A stretch of DNA of 18,795 bases. It comes from Nitrospirota bacterium (GTDB lineage: Bacteria > Nitrospirota > Nitrospiria > Nitrospirales > NS-4). The position numbers were made by a program, and so were the translations under genes. The notes beneath the pieces are model-generated. The model was not told the DNA's origin. It worked only from the letters and a program-made list of their open reading frames with translations, and made no database searches. The stretch spans positions 1 to 18,795 of the forward strand of contig VBOF01000007.1 in the NCBI GenBank assembly GCA_005877855.1, read 5' to 3'. Below, in pieces: positions 6,694 through 14,561 of this stretch (position 1 is its first letter; the number at the start of each line of letters is the position of its first letter).

Positions 6694-6736
6694 AAAGCGG
6701 GGTGGCGGCGACGTGCCGGCACCCCGCTTTTCTTTT
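6694..6736 (+). terminator. Strong intrinsic terminator after the secreted-protein gene
   Basis: A perfect 11-bp stem, AAAGCGGGGTG (6694-6704) with CACCCCGCTTT (6720-6730), has a 15-base loop and is followed by the T-rich TCTTTT. It closes the transcript of the gene at 5876-6628 and separates it from the second riboswitch cassette. The 146 bases from 6737 to 6882 hold nothing I can identify. Confidence 0.85.
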
Positions 6737-6882
6737 CGCCTGTTCTCCCCTGCCAGTTGCGAATGCCGCAGCCGCCATTCCACGGCGCCGTGTCCCACGT
6801 AAGATTTGGGGCAGGACACATCCGAGTGCCACCTGCCTCCACTCGAAAGTGACGTGTCGCTCGGATGAGACGTTAGTGGAGA

Positions 6883-7000
6883 CTTCCGTTCCCGAAACCT
6901 TTCGCTTCCTCCCACTAAGCTTGTCTTTGCTACACAGATTGAGCACTCCCTTACACCGTCTTTTTACGTCATCTTAACGAGCCTCTCCCGTGCTTCTTAC
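6883..7000 (+). repeat. Upstream cassette, copy B (duplicated promoter region)
   Basis: This is the second copy of the block at 5512-5630, with the same order of conserved words and the same distance to the riboswitch. The weak promoter-like pair TTGAGC (6939-6944) and TTTTAC (6962-6967) is retained with 17-base spacing. Similarity continues into the riboswitch but stops before the coding regions, which are unrelated. The duplication therefore involved regulatory DNA only, or the coding parts were replaced afterwards. Confidence 0.7.
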
Positions 7001-7030
7001 GGGCGAGCCTTATTCTCTGAAGCATGAAAC

Positions 7031-7126
7031 GCCGAGGATCCTTTCCCGATAAAGGCAAACCCACTGCGAGGTGGGGGCGCAAAGCCTTGGATCAGGTCAT
7101 GTGCCTGATAGCCGGGCTGCCGAAGG
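7031..7126 (+). promoter_or_regulatory. GEMM-I (cyclic-di-GMP) riboswitch, copy B, canonical
   Basis: The core matches the GEMM-I consensus closely: AAAGGCAAACC (7051-7061), then stem CCCACT/GGTGGG (7060-7065 with 7070-7075) capped by a GCGA tetraloop, then GCGCAAAGCC (7077-7086). A second stem, ATCAGG (7091-7096) with CCTGAT (7104-7109), is followed by TAGCCGGGCTGCCG. GGC (7054-7056) pairs with GCC (7084-7086). The base aligned with Vc2 position 20 is G, as in c-di-GMP-binding members, not the A typical of cGAMP-preferring GEMM-Ib. Downstream, CCGAAG (7120-7125) can instead pair with CTTCGG (7162-7167), around an inner hairpin CCACG/CGTGG. No T-tract follows, and CTTCGG ends about 12 bases before the GGAGG at 7180-7184. 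Control of translation is therefore more likely than termination. Confidence 0.87.
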
Positions 7127-7189
7127 GGGGGCGACTCATAGCTCCACGGGAACATCGTGGTCTTCGGCCCCAAACAATCGGAGGCCACT

Positions 7190-10100
7190 ATGTTTTCCGG
7201 AACTCGCTCGTTTGCTAATCCAATCTGCCGGGTCTTTTCAGTCGCGTGCGTGGTCGCCGCGATTTGTCTATACCTTCCTACGTATTCCCATGCGCAACTG
7301 TGGTCCGGGATCATCGACCAGTCGCGTGCCACTGATTGGAGCCAAGCCGGCATACCGGGAGGCATCCCCAATCGCACCACCATCTGCGCGACGCTGAATC
7401 CAGGCGCGACGGCCGCGCAAATCAACAGCGCGATCGCGGCCTGCCCCAGCGGACAAGTCGTGTTCCTGAATGCAGGCACGTACAACCTGTCCGGCGCCAT
7501 CACCATTGCGAGAAGCAACGTGACTCTTCGAGGAGCGGGGCCCGATCAGACAAAATTGGTGTTTTCGTCCGGGAGTGGATGTGGAAACACGACCTCGGTT
7601 GTCTGTGTGCGTGGCAGCGGCCAGTGGAGCGGCGCTCCGGACAACCTCACCGCATGGACGGCAGATTATGCCCAGGGAACAACCGTCATCACCTTGGGCA
7701 GCGTCGCCAACCTTTCGGTCGGTCAGGTTCTCATCCTCGATCAGTTTGACGACGCGTCCGACATCGGCAACATCTATGTGTGCGGCACCCTTTCTTGCAG
7801 TTCGGAAGGTCAAGCCGCGGGTGGTGGACGCGGAGGCAATCATGCCCAGATGCAGTTTGCGGAGGTGAAGGCGATTAATACGGCCACTCGGCAGGTGACC
7901 ATCTCGCCCGGCCTCTACATGCCGAACTGGAGAGCGTCGCAGAGTCCGTCCGCGTGGTGGGCGAATACCCTGGCCCAGAATGTAGGAATTGAGAACTTAC
8001 TGCTGGATAATCGCACAGCGGGAGCAGGCAGCATCACGGTATTCTTCAATGCCTACAAAAGCTGGATGAAGAACATCGCCAGCATCGGCGGCGGTGCCCG
8101 CAGTCATGTGGATATGCAGTGGTCCTCGAACCTCGTGGTCCGCGATAGTTATTTCTGGGGCTCGGCGGGAGCCAGTCTCTCTTACGGCATTGAAACGTGG
8201 ATGTCCGGAAATGCCTTGGTGGAGAATAACATTTTCCAGCATGTCACCGGCTCGTTACTGGTGGGTGCCGGCGAGGGCTCAGTCTGGAGCTATAATTACG
8301 CGACGGATATCTATTCCACCAACCCTTCCTGGTTGTACCCGTCAGGATCAGAACATGACCCCGGAACCTCGATGAATTTGTACGAAGGCAATATTCTGCC
8401 CTCGTTGATGGAGGATACCGTTCATGGCACGCACAATTTAGGGACATATTTCCGCAATCGCTTGACCGGCGTTGATGGCGCGCATACCCTGCAGACGGTG
8501 CCCTTTCTGTTGCAATCCTACAGCCGCTACGCCAACTTCCTAGGAAACGTTCTGGGCACCGCCGGGTACCACAACAACTACCAGGCCATTTACGGCGGGA
8601 GCGCGACCAACTGCGACAAGAGCATTTACAACTTGGGTTGGGGAGGCACCCAGTGCGGCACAGGGGTGGGCAACGATGCGCTGACCGTCAACACGCTGAT
8701 GCGCTGGGGGAACTACGATACCGTGACGGGCGCGGCGCGGTGGAATGCTTCTGAAGTGCCCTCGGGTCTCAGTCTCTACGGCAATGCAGTTCCTGCGAAC
8801 CCAAATTTGCCTGCCTCATTTTATCTCTCCTCCAAGCCGAGCTTCTGGGGCGCGAGGCCCTGGCCCGCCATTGGCCCCGATGTCAGCGGAGGGGATATTG
8901 CCGGCGTGGGAGGCCATGCCTACCTGATTCCTGCCCAGCTCTGCTACAACACGACTTCGAAGGATGCGAACGGCATTCTGATTTTCAACGCAAACATCTG
9001 CTACACGATTGCCCTCGATACCGCGCCTCCCACCGTTTCTATGACCACTCCGGCCAACGGCGCAGCCGTTGCAGGCAGCGCCGTCACGGTCTCGGCCACG
9101 GCCGCAGACAACGTGGGCGTGGTGGGGGTGCAGTTCAAGCTGGATGGGGTAAACCTTGGAGCAGAAGACACCACCAATGCTTATTCAATATCCTGGAATA
9201 GCAGCGTAGCTGCCGACGGACCACATACCCTCACGGCGGTGGCCCGTGATGCCGCCGGGAACACCGCCACCGCCGTCGCGGTCGGGGTGACGGTGGACAA
9301 CACCCCGCCGGTGATTTCCGCCGTGTCTGCCGCCAGCATTACAGCCGTTGGAGCGCTCATCACCTGGGCCACCAACGAGGCCAGCAATTCGCAGGTGGAC
9401 TATGGCCTGACAAGCGCTTACGGCAGCTCGATGCCTTTGAACTCAAGCCTGCTGACAGCTCATGCTGAGACACTGACTGGGTTCCTGGCCAACACCACCT
9501 ATCACTACCGCGTAAAGTCGCGCGATGCAGCCGGCAATCTCGCAACGTCGGCCGATTTCACTTTTACGACGCTTGTGGGATCCGTGGCCGATCTCACCCC
9601 GCCTGTTGTTTCCATGACGGCTCCAGCCTCTGGCGCGACGGTCTCAGGCACGATCATGGTCTCCGCTAGCGCCACCGACAACGTGGGCGTCGCGGGGGTC
9701 CAGTTCAAACTCGACGGCGCCAACCTGGGCGCAGAACTGACCACGGCGCCGTATACCCTCTCGTGGAACACCACTACAACCTCCAATGCGGCTCATACCC
9801 TGACGGCGGTCGCTCGCGATACGGTCGGGAACACCGCCACCTCCGACGCGATCAGCGTGACTGTGGACAATAGCCCGCCAACCGTCTCCGTTTCTTCGCC
9901 CGCTCCGGGCACCACGGTCTCCGGCACGATCCTCGTGTCGAACGCCCATTCCGATAACTTAGCAGTGGTAGGGGTGCAGTTCAAACTGGATGGGGTCAAC
10001 CTGGGGGCGGAGGTCACGGCCGCGCCCTACGCTATCTCCTGGGACACCACCTTGGTGGCGAACGGACCCCACACGCTGACGGCTGTGGCCCGCGATGCCG

Positions 10101-11605
10101 CTGGCAACACCGCCACCTCTACAGCCGTCAGTGTGACAGTGGCGAATGGCACGGGTTTACTGGGCTATTGGGCATTCGATGAAGGGACCGGCACGACTGC
10201 CATCGACTCCTCTGGGAGCGGCAACAACGGCGTCTTATTCAACAGCCCTGCCTTTATCGCCGGCCGGATGGGCAATGCCTTGAGCTTCAACGGCGTCAAT
10301 CAATATGTCCAAGTTTCCTCCACTAGCGGCCTCAACCTCTCCAACGCGATCACCCTTGCCGCCTGGATTAATCCCTCGGACGTCACTGCGTATCGCACCA
10401 TCGTCGTCAAGGGCGCGGCAGGGCTGCGTGGTTATGGGATGAACCTTATTAACGGCAATCTCAACTTCATCAAAGTTAACGGGACAGATGTCGCCAGCTC
10501 CGTTGCCATCAGTGCTGGGGTCTGGCAGCATGTGGCTATCACGTGGAACGCTGTCACCGGCGAGGTCAAGTTCTATAAGGATGGGGCGCTGGCACAAACC
10601 GTCATCGATGGGTTTGTCCCGAGTACATCCTTGGATACGGACAATCTGCTGGTCGGCCTCTGGTTGGGTGGAGGCTCTTATTTCGCCGGCGCCATGGACG
10701 AGCTGCGCGTCTATAGCAGCGCCTTGAGCGCGGCGGATATCTTGGCGCTTTACGCAATCCCAACAGCGGACACCACGCCGCCCACCATTGCCATCACAGC
10801 ACCGACCACCGCGTCGACGTACAGCACAAGCAGCTCCCCCCTGACGCTCGGGGGGACGGCGTCGGACAATGTCGGGGTGACCCAAGTGACATGGGCCAAC
10901 GGCCGGGGCGGCAGCGGGACGGCGAGCGGGACGACCAGCTGGACGGCCAGCGGGATCGTCCTCCAGCTTGGGACGAACGTGCTGACCGTCACCGCGCAGG
11001 ACGCCGCCGGCAACACGGCGACGGCCAGCCTGACGGTGACCGGGGTCGACGCCATGCAGCCCACTGTCTCGATGACGGCGCCGGCGGCGGGCGGCACGGT
11101 CGCGGGCACGATCACGGTCTCGGCGAGCGCTTCCGACAACGTGGGCGTCGTCGGGGTGCAGTTCAAACTGGACGGTGCCAACCTCGGTGCCGAGCTCACC
11201 ACGGCGCCGTATAGTATCTCGTGGAACACGACCACGACTACCAGTGGGGCCCATAACCTCAGCGCTGTGGCGCGCGACGCGGCGGGCAGCGTCACTACCT
11301 CATCAGTGGTCAGTGTCACCGTGTCCAATCCGATTGTTTCTATTACTGCTCCGTTGAATGGCGCAACGCTTACGAACCTGACAAAAGTCAGCGTGCAGGC
11401 GGCGAACGGCAAAGGATTGAGCTCTATTCAGGTCTATGGTGACGGCATTCTTATTGACACGGTGAGCTGCATTGGCAACTCCTGCTCGGGCACGGTGAAC
11501 TGGCACACCATCGGTCTTGCGGCAGGTCCTCACTCTCTGTACGCGGTGGCGACTGATACCTTCGGTATCACCAGTTCCACCACGCCGATCACCGTGTTCA
11601 AGTAA
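7190..11605 (+). CDS. Giant secreted beta-helix / Ig-like / FN3-like / LamG surface protein
   Basis: This is a 1471-residue exported protein. A Sec signal (MFSGTRSFANPICRVFSVACVVAAICLYLPTYSHAQ, in two halves around the hydrophobic core) is followed by a pectate-lyase-like right-handed beta-helix (about 39-607). An Ig-like (Big_7-type) repeat spans about 613-705, and an FN3-like domain about 706-800 (ITWATNEASNSQVDYG, TTYHYRVKSRDAAGN). Two more Ig-like repeats span about 801-985. A LamG/concanavalin-like domain spans about 987-1194 (GYWAFDEGTGTTAIDSSGSGNNG, WQHVAITWN, MDELRVYSSALS). Three further Ig-like repeats run to the end, the first of a different subtype. ATG 7190 is preferred over an upstream in-frame GTG at 7157 because GGAGG lies five bases before it and the signal peptide follows. 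No dockerin, sortase or PEP-CTERM anchor is seen. The modular layout suggests glycan binding or modification in the matrix; enzymatic activity is unproven. Confidence 0.9.
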   Translation: MFSGTRSFANPICRVFSVACVVAAICLYLPTYSHAQLWSGIIDQSRATDWSQAGIPGGIPNRTTICATLNPGATAAQINSAIAACPSGQVVFLNAGTYNLSGAITIARSNVTLRGAGPDQTKLVFSSGSGCGNTTSVVCVRGSGQWSGAPDNLTAWTADYAQGTTVITLGSVANLSVGQVLILDQFDDASDIGNIYVCGTLSCSSEGQAAGGGRGGNHAQMQFAEVKAINTATRQVTISPGLYMPNWRASQSPSAWWANTLAQNVGIENLLLDNRTAGAGSITVFFNAYKSWMKNIASIGGGARSHVDMQWSSNLVVRDSYFWGSAGASLSYGIETWMSGNALVENNIFQHVTGSLLVGAGEGSVWSYNYATDIYSTNPSWLYPSGSEHDPGTSMNLYEGNILPSLMEDTVHGTHNLGTYFRNRLTGVDGAHTLQTVPFLLQSYSRYANFLGNVLGTAGYHNNYQAIYGGSATNCDKSIYNLGWGGTQCGTGVGNDALTVNTLMRWGNYDTVTGAARWNASEVPSGLSLYGNAVPANPNLPASFYLSSKPSFWGARPWPAIGPDVSGGDIAGVGGHAYLIPAQLCYNTTSKDANGILIFNANICYTIALDTAPPTVSMTTPANGAAVAGSAVTVSATAADNVGVVGVQFKLDGVNLGAEDTTNAYSISWNSSVAADGPHTLTAVARDAAGNTATAVAVGVTVDNTPPVISAVSAASITAVGALITWATNEASNSQVDYGLTSAYGSSMPLNSSLLTAHAETLTGFLANTTYHYRVKSRDAAGNLATSADFTFTTLVGSVADLTPPVVSMTAPASGATVSGTIMVSASATDNVGVAGVQFKLDGANLGAELTTAPYTLSWNTTTTSNAAHTLTAVARDTVGNTATSDAISVTVDNSPPTVSVSSPAPGTTVSGTILVSNAHSDNLAVVGVQFKLDGVNLGAEVTAAPYAISWDTTLVANGPHTLTAVARDAAGNTATSTAVSVTVANGTGLLGYWAFDEGTGTTAIDSSGSGNNGVLFNSPAFIAGRMGNALSFNGVNQYVQVSSTSGLNLSNAITLAAWINPSDVTAYRTIVVKGAAGLRGYGMNLINGNLNFIKVNGTDVASSVAISAGVWQHVAITWNAVTGEVKFYKDGALAQTVIDGFVPSTSLDTDNLLVGLWLGGGSYFAGAMDELRVYSSALSAADILALYAIPTADTTPPTIAITAPTTASTYSTSSSPLTLGGTASDNVGVTQVTWANGRGGSGTASGTTSWTASGIVLQLGTNVLTVTAQDAAGNTATASLTVTGVDAMQPTVSMTAPAAGGTVAGTITVSASASDNVGVVGVQFKLDGANLGAELTTAPYSISWNTTTTTSGAHNLSAVARDAAGSVTTSSVVSVTVSNPIVSITAPLNGATLTNLTKVSVQAANGKGLSSIQVYGDGILIDTVSCIGNSCSGTVNWHTIGLAAGPHSLYAVATDTFGITSSTTPITVFK
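9026..11605 (+). repeat. Intragenic Ig-like repeats in the giant surface protein
   Basis: Four repeats share a motif close to VSMTAPASGATVSGT, DNVGVVGVQFKLDG, NLGAE, YSISWNT and HTLTAVARDAAGNTAT. They begin near 9026, 9590, 9875 and 11045. At the DNA level the segment for GVQFKLDG is nearly identical in all of them. A variant repeat (10775-11045, GGTASDNVGVTQVTWANG) and a diverged terminal one (11330-11605) complete the set, with the FN3-like and LamG domains interleaved. High internal identity invites recombination and length variation. Confidence 0.8.
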
Positions 11606-11613
11606 GCGGAGGG

Positions 11614-11645
11614 GCCCTGTGGTTCGCACATGCGAACCACAGGGC
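11614..11645. repeat. Large perfect inverted repeat (15-bp arms)
   Basis: Arms 11614-11628 and 11631-11645 are fully complementary with only CA between them (core word TGTGGTTCGCA). It sits 8 bases after the surface-protein stop and 58 bases before the sigma-54 activator start. No T-tract follows on the + strand, so it is not a textbook intrinsic terminator. It could be a Rho-independent stop of atypical form, an mRNA 3'-end stabiliser, or an operator for the next gene. Confidence 0.75.
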
Positions 11646-11703
11646 TAACCCAGCCGCTTCCACATCCCTGCCTTGTGAGGGCGGTGGACGGGAGAGACCG
11701 GCA

Positions 11704-13068
11704 ATGGCGGAAACCATCCTTATCGTTGAAGATGATCCTCATGTCCTTTTGTCGTATGAGGCGGTCCTCAAGCCCAGCGGGTATGAGGTGCTCACAGCCG
11801 ATTCTGGCGAGGCCGCGGAACGAATCCTGAGGACCTCGTCCCTCGACGTCGTGATCACCGACCTCAAGATGCCGAAAATGAGTGGTCTCGAGGTCCTCAG
11901 GATCGCGAAGAACGCGGATCCGGAGACCATCGTGATCCTCATCACCGCCTATCCGACCGTGGACACCGCGGTAGAAGCGATGAAGGTTGGCGCCTGCGAT
12001 TATTTGATCAAACCATTCTCAGTGGAGCAGCTCCGAGCGGCAGTCAAGGAGGCGCTAGAGAAGCGGAAGACGAAGGAGGCCTATGGGCTGTTAAAAGGCC
12101 AACTCCGAAGCGCATTCGCGGTGGACGGGATCGTGGGGCAGAGTCGGGGGTTGCTGAAATTGTTTGACGAGATCCGGAAGGTCGCCTCCGTGAGCGCGAA
12201 TCTCCTGATCCTCGGCGAAAGCGGGGTCGGCAAGGAGCTGGTCGCTCGGGCCATCCACGAGAACAGTGCTCGTCAGGGGCGGCCTTTCATCCCGCTTAAC
12301 TGCGCCGCGATTCCGGAGACTCTCCTAGAAGCGGAATTGTTTGGCTACGAACGAGGGGCCTTCACTGGGGCCCAAGCCGCGAAGGAGGGCTTACTCGAGG
12401 CCGCTAATGGCGGCACGCTCTTTCTCGACGAGTTCTGCGAGTTGAGTCCACCGCTTCAGGCCAAGCTGCTCCGCACACTCGAGGAAGGCGCGGCCCGACG
12501 CTTGGGGGGAAGGAAGCCGATCCCCTTTGATGTCCGCTTCATGGCTTCCACGAATCGAGACGTCAACGAGGAAATCAGACTTGGACGGTTCCGGCAAGAC
12601 CTTTTTTTCCGCATCAGTGTCATCGAGATTCGTGTGCCTTCTCTATCGCAGAGACAGGAAGACATCCCGCTCTTGGTCGCCCATTTTCTGGAAGCCAGTT
12701 CGAAGGGCTCTGGCAAGGCGATCGAAGGCATCACGCCCGAGGCGATGGAGCGCTTGACGCTACACAACTGGCCGGGGAATGTGCGGGAGTTGAAGAATGC
12801 GATGGAGCGGGCCCTGGCCTATGCCACGGGGCCTTTCATCACCGTGCAAGACCTTCCTGAGGCGATCCTCACAGCGACTGAACATCAAAGGCAGATCAGC
12901 AGCTACCGTGACTGGAGGGACAAGATCCTCGAACGCCTTGAAAAGGAGTTTCTCGAGAAATCGATCCACCAGCAAGGCGGCAATCTGACCCTTGCGGCCA
13001 AGGCGCTCAGCATCCACCGCTCCACACTCTACCGCCTGATCCGAAAGCACCATCTCCTGTCTCCGTGA
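11704..13068 (+). CDS. NtrC-family sigma-54-dependent response regulator
   Basis: The 454-residue protein has the full three-domain layout. The receiver domain (1-120) has Asp53 in ITDLKMP and Lys103 in LIKPF. The AAA+ domain has Walker A GESGVGKE (171-178), the sigma-54 contact loop GAFTGA (218-223), Walker B GGTLFLDE (236-243) and WPGNVRELKN (356-365). A Fis-type helix-turn-helix (GGNLTLAAKALSIHRSTLYRLI, about 425-446, contiguous in the protein) closes it. An intact GAFTGA means it should activate sigma-54 polymerase. GGGAGAG (11690-11696) lies seven bases before the ATG. No kinase is adjacent. Candidate targets in this window are the sigma-54-like elements at 4759 and 13294; that link is inference. 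Confidence 0.93.
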   Translation: MAETILIVEDDPHVLLSYEAVLKPSGYEVLTADSGEAAERILRTSSLDVVITDLKMPKMSGLEVLRIAKNADPETIVILITAYPTVDTAVEAMKVGACDYLIKPFSVEQLRAAVKEALEKRKTKEAYGLLKGQLRSAFAVDGIVGQSRGLLKLFDEIRKVASVSANLLILGESGVGKELVARAIHENSARQGRPFIPLNCAAIPETLLEAELFGYERGAFTGAQAAKEGLLEAANGGTLFLDEFCELSPPLQAKLLRTLEEGAARRLGGRKPIPFDVRFMASTNRDVNEEIRLGRFRQDLFFRISVIEIRVPSLSQRQEDIPLLVAHFLEASSKGSGKAIEGITPEAMERLTLHNWPGNVRELKNAMERALAYATGPFITVQDLPEAILTATEHQRQISSYRDWRDKILERLEKEFLEKSIHQQGGNLTLAAKALSIHRSTLYRLIRKHHLLSP

Positions 13069-13293
13069 CGCGTTCTGCGTCGTATCCCTGCGACATCGGA
13101 ACCCCTGGCAACTACAGCGTTATCTTGAATTCGCGCGGAGTCACGTCGCATCTGTGCACACTTTCGTAAGTGGCGGCTGCATAGGGTTTTTGCCTTCTGG
13201 TTACTGAGGGTTTTCCCCATCATCCTTTCAGGTATTTCCCCCTGAGGATGCCGGTGTTCACCTGAGTCTCTGGGTCGAACGGGGGCGGGCGAT

Positions 13294-13309
13294 CGGTATG
13301 GAGTTTGCT
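13294..13309 (+). promoter_or_regulatory. Weak sigma-54-like element upstream of the exoprotein gene
   Basis: CGGTAT, then bases leading to TTTGCT, keep GG (13295-13296) and GC (13307-13308) exactly 10 bases apart, with a perfect TTGCT at -12. The -24 half is poor beyond GG. It would give a leader of about 60 bases to the ATG at 13379. The neighbouring sigma-54 activator makes it worth recording. The rest of the 310-base gap (13069-13378) shows no clear terminator and no GEMM element. Confidence 0.3.
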
Positions 13310-13378
13310 CCCCCCTATCGGCAAGACCGTAGAGCCGGCCTCACCCAGGCTGATCCGGACAACCAAAGGAGGGAAGCT

Positions 13379-14402
13379 ATGAAGGTACACAATCACAGTG
13401 TGCGGTTTGCGTTCGTCTGTCTGCTGCTGATCTTCGGATTTGCTTGGGGTTCCCCTGCTCACGCAGGCAAGCCGAGTGGAGGTCCTCCCGGTCAAGCCGA
13501 CGGGGGTCCCCCCAGTCAAGCGACCACGACCTCTGGAACTTCCACCGCTACATCCGGGGTCACGTACAGCGGGCGGGCCTTCGGCGCTTTTCTCAATGTT
13601 AACCTTCTCGGCCTGGTCGTGGGCCCGGAGACTCTTTCGGATACCGGGGAACTGCCTCCCAGCGGCGGTTTACATGTCCGTGCTCCCTGGTAGTGCGGCA
13701 GCGGTCACGGCCTCGTTCGTTCGTGCCGAGTCGGAGGCCACCTGTAGTGGAGTCCGAGGAGCGACAGAAGTCGCGGACGTCACTTTTGCCGGCCAGTCGA
13801 TTGTGGTCGATCCCTTCGCTCCGAACCAGACGTTTGACGTTCCGGGGGTCGCCAGGCTCGTTATCAACGAGCAGAAGACCTCGACGGGAGGCGGCACGCA
13901 GGACATCACGGTGAATGCGATCCACCTGACGGTGACGGCGGGTAGTGTCGTCACGGCGGAGGTGATCGTCTCCAGCGCCCACAGCGACGTGCAGGGGTGT
14001 CCCGGCTGCCCACCCAAGCCACCCTGCTCAACGGACTTCATGACCGGTGGGGGCTGGATCAAGGTCGGCAGTGGCAAGGCCAACTTTGGTTTCAACGCTG
14101 GGTTCAAGCCCAATTCGTCTACCCCGGAAATCCATTTCAACTATATCGACCACAACTCCGGGATGCAGATGAAGGCGACCAGCATCAGCGTCTATCGTCA
14201 AGGGGACACCGCGACAACCCGCCACATGGAGGGGATTGCTGAGATCAACGGAGTACCGGGGTTCACCTACTCGATTGACGCGGCGGATAACGGCGAGCCC
14301 GGTAAGAACACGGATAGCTTGAAGATCAGCTTGAGCAACGGCTATTCGGCCGGTGGACCTTTAGAGGGCGGGAATATCCAACTCCACAAGCCGTGTCCAT
14401 AG
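13379..14402 (+). pseudogene. Frame-disrupted choice-of-anchor-P / post-COAP-1 exoprotein gene
   Basis: An ATG with a strong AAAGGAGGG site opens a secreted protein: a signal peptide ending ...FAWGSPAHA, a Gly/Pro/Ser-rich linker, then YSGRAFGAFLNVNLLGLVVGPETLSDTGELPPSGG. That frame stops at a TAG near 13691. The remainder of the family continues in the +1 frame: PGSAAAVTASFVRAESEATCSG, VVDPFAPNQTFDVPGVARLVINEQ, VNAIHLTV and VIVSSAHSD. A post-COAP-1-like C-terminal domain follows (FMTGGGWIKV, NFGFNAGFKPN, GVPGFTYSID, GNIQLHKPCP). The family normally has an extra stretch between the two halves, so an internal deletion that was not a multiple of three seems likely, around 13660-13690. A sequencing error or a genuine split product is the alternative. 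In an intact form it would be an extracellular protein of unknown role. Confidence 0.75.
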
Positions 14403-14469
14403 GCCTTGTAAGCAGGTAGGTCGGTTGTTTTCGGGGCGGCCTTGGAGAGTTCCGGGGCCGCCTGTTTAT
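14401..14469 (+). terminator. Intrinsic terminator with repeated leader, copy 1
   Basis: GGCGGCC (14435-14441) pairs with GGCCGCC (14456-14462) and is followed by TGTTTATT. The 34 bases before the stem, starting AGGCCTTGTAAGCAG (14401-14415), are repeated before the second terminator at 14901. It ends the transcript of the disrupted exoprotein gene. The 92 bases from 14470 to 14561 show nothing further. Confidence 0.75.
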
Positions 14470-14561
14470 TCCCAGGCGAGCCCAGGTTCGGTTGGTGGGG
14501 AGCCCGAGCCGTTTCTGAAGATGGGGAGGTCGGCCGAGCCCGTTCTAGCGGGTTAGTGTAG

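Noticed and set aside
7031..7126. cGAMP-specific (GEMM-Ib) assignment for the riboswitch
   Set aside because: The base aligned with Vc2 position 20 is G, whereas cGAMP-preferring variants usually have A; c-di-GMP is the better default.
10235..11254. Minus-strand open frame of 339 codons opposite the LamG/Ig region
   Set aside because: Low-complexity Arg/Gly/Asp-rich translation typical of the antisense of Ig repeats; no domain seen.
9026..11605. Repeats considered as CRISPR-like or mobile
   Set aside because: They are in-frame protein domain repeats of about 90 codons, with no spacer pattern, inverted ends or transposase.
13200..13378. Possible third GEMM-like leader upstream of the disrupted exoprotein gene
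   Set aside because: It contains words such as ATCGGCAAGACC, but the CGCAAAGCC core, GNRA-capped stem and TAGCCGGG end are absent in the right order.
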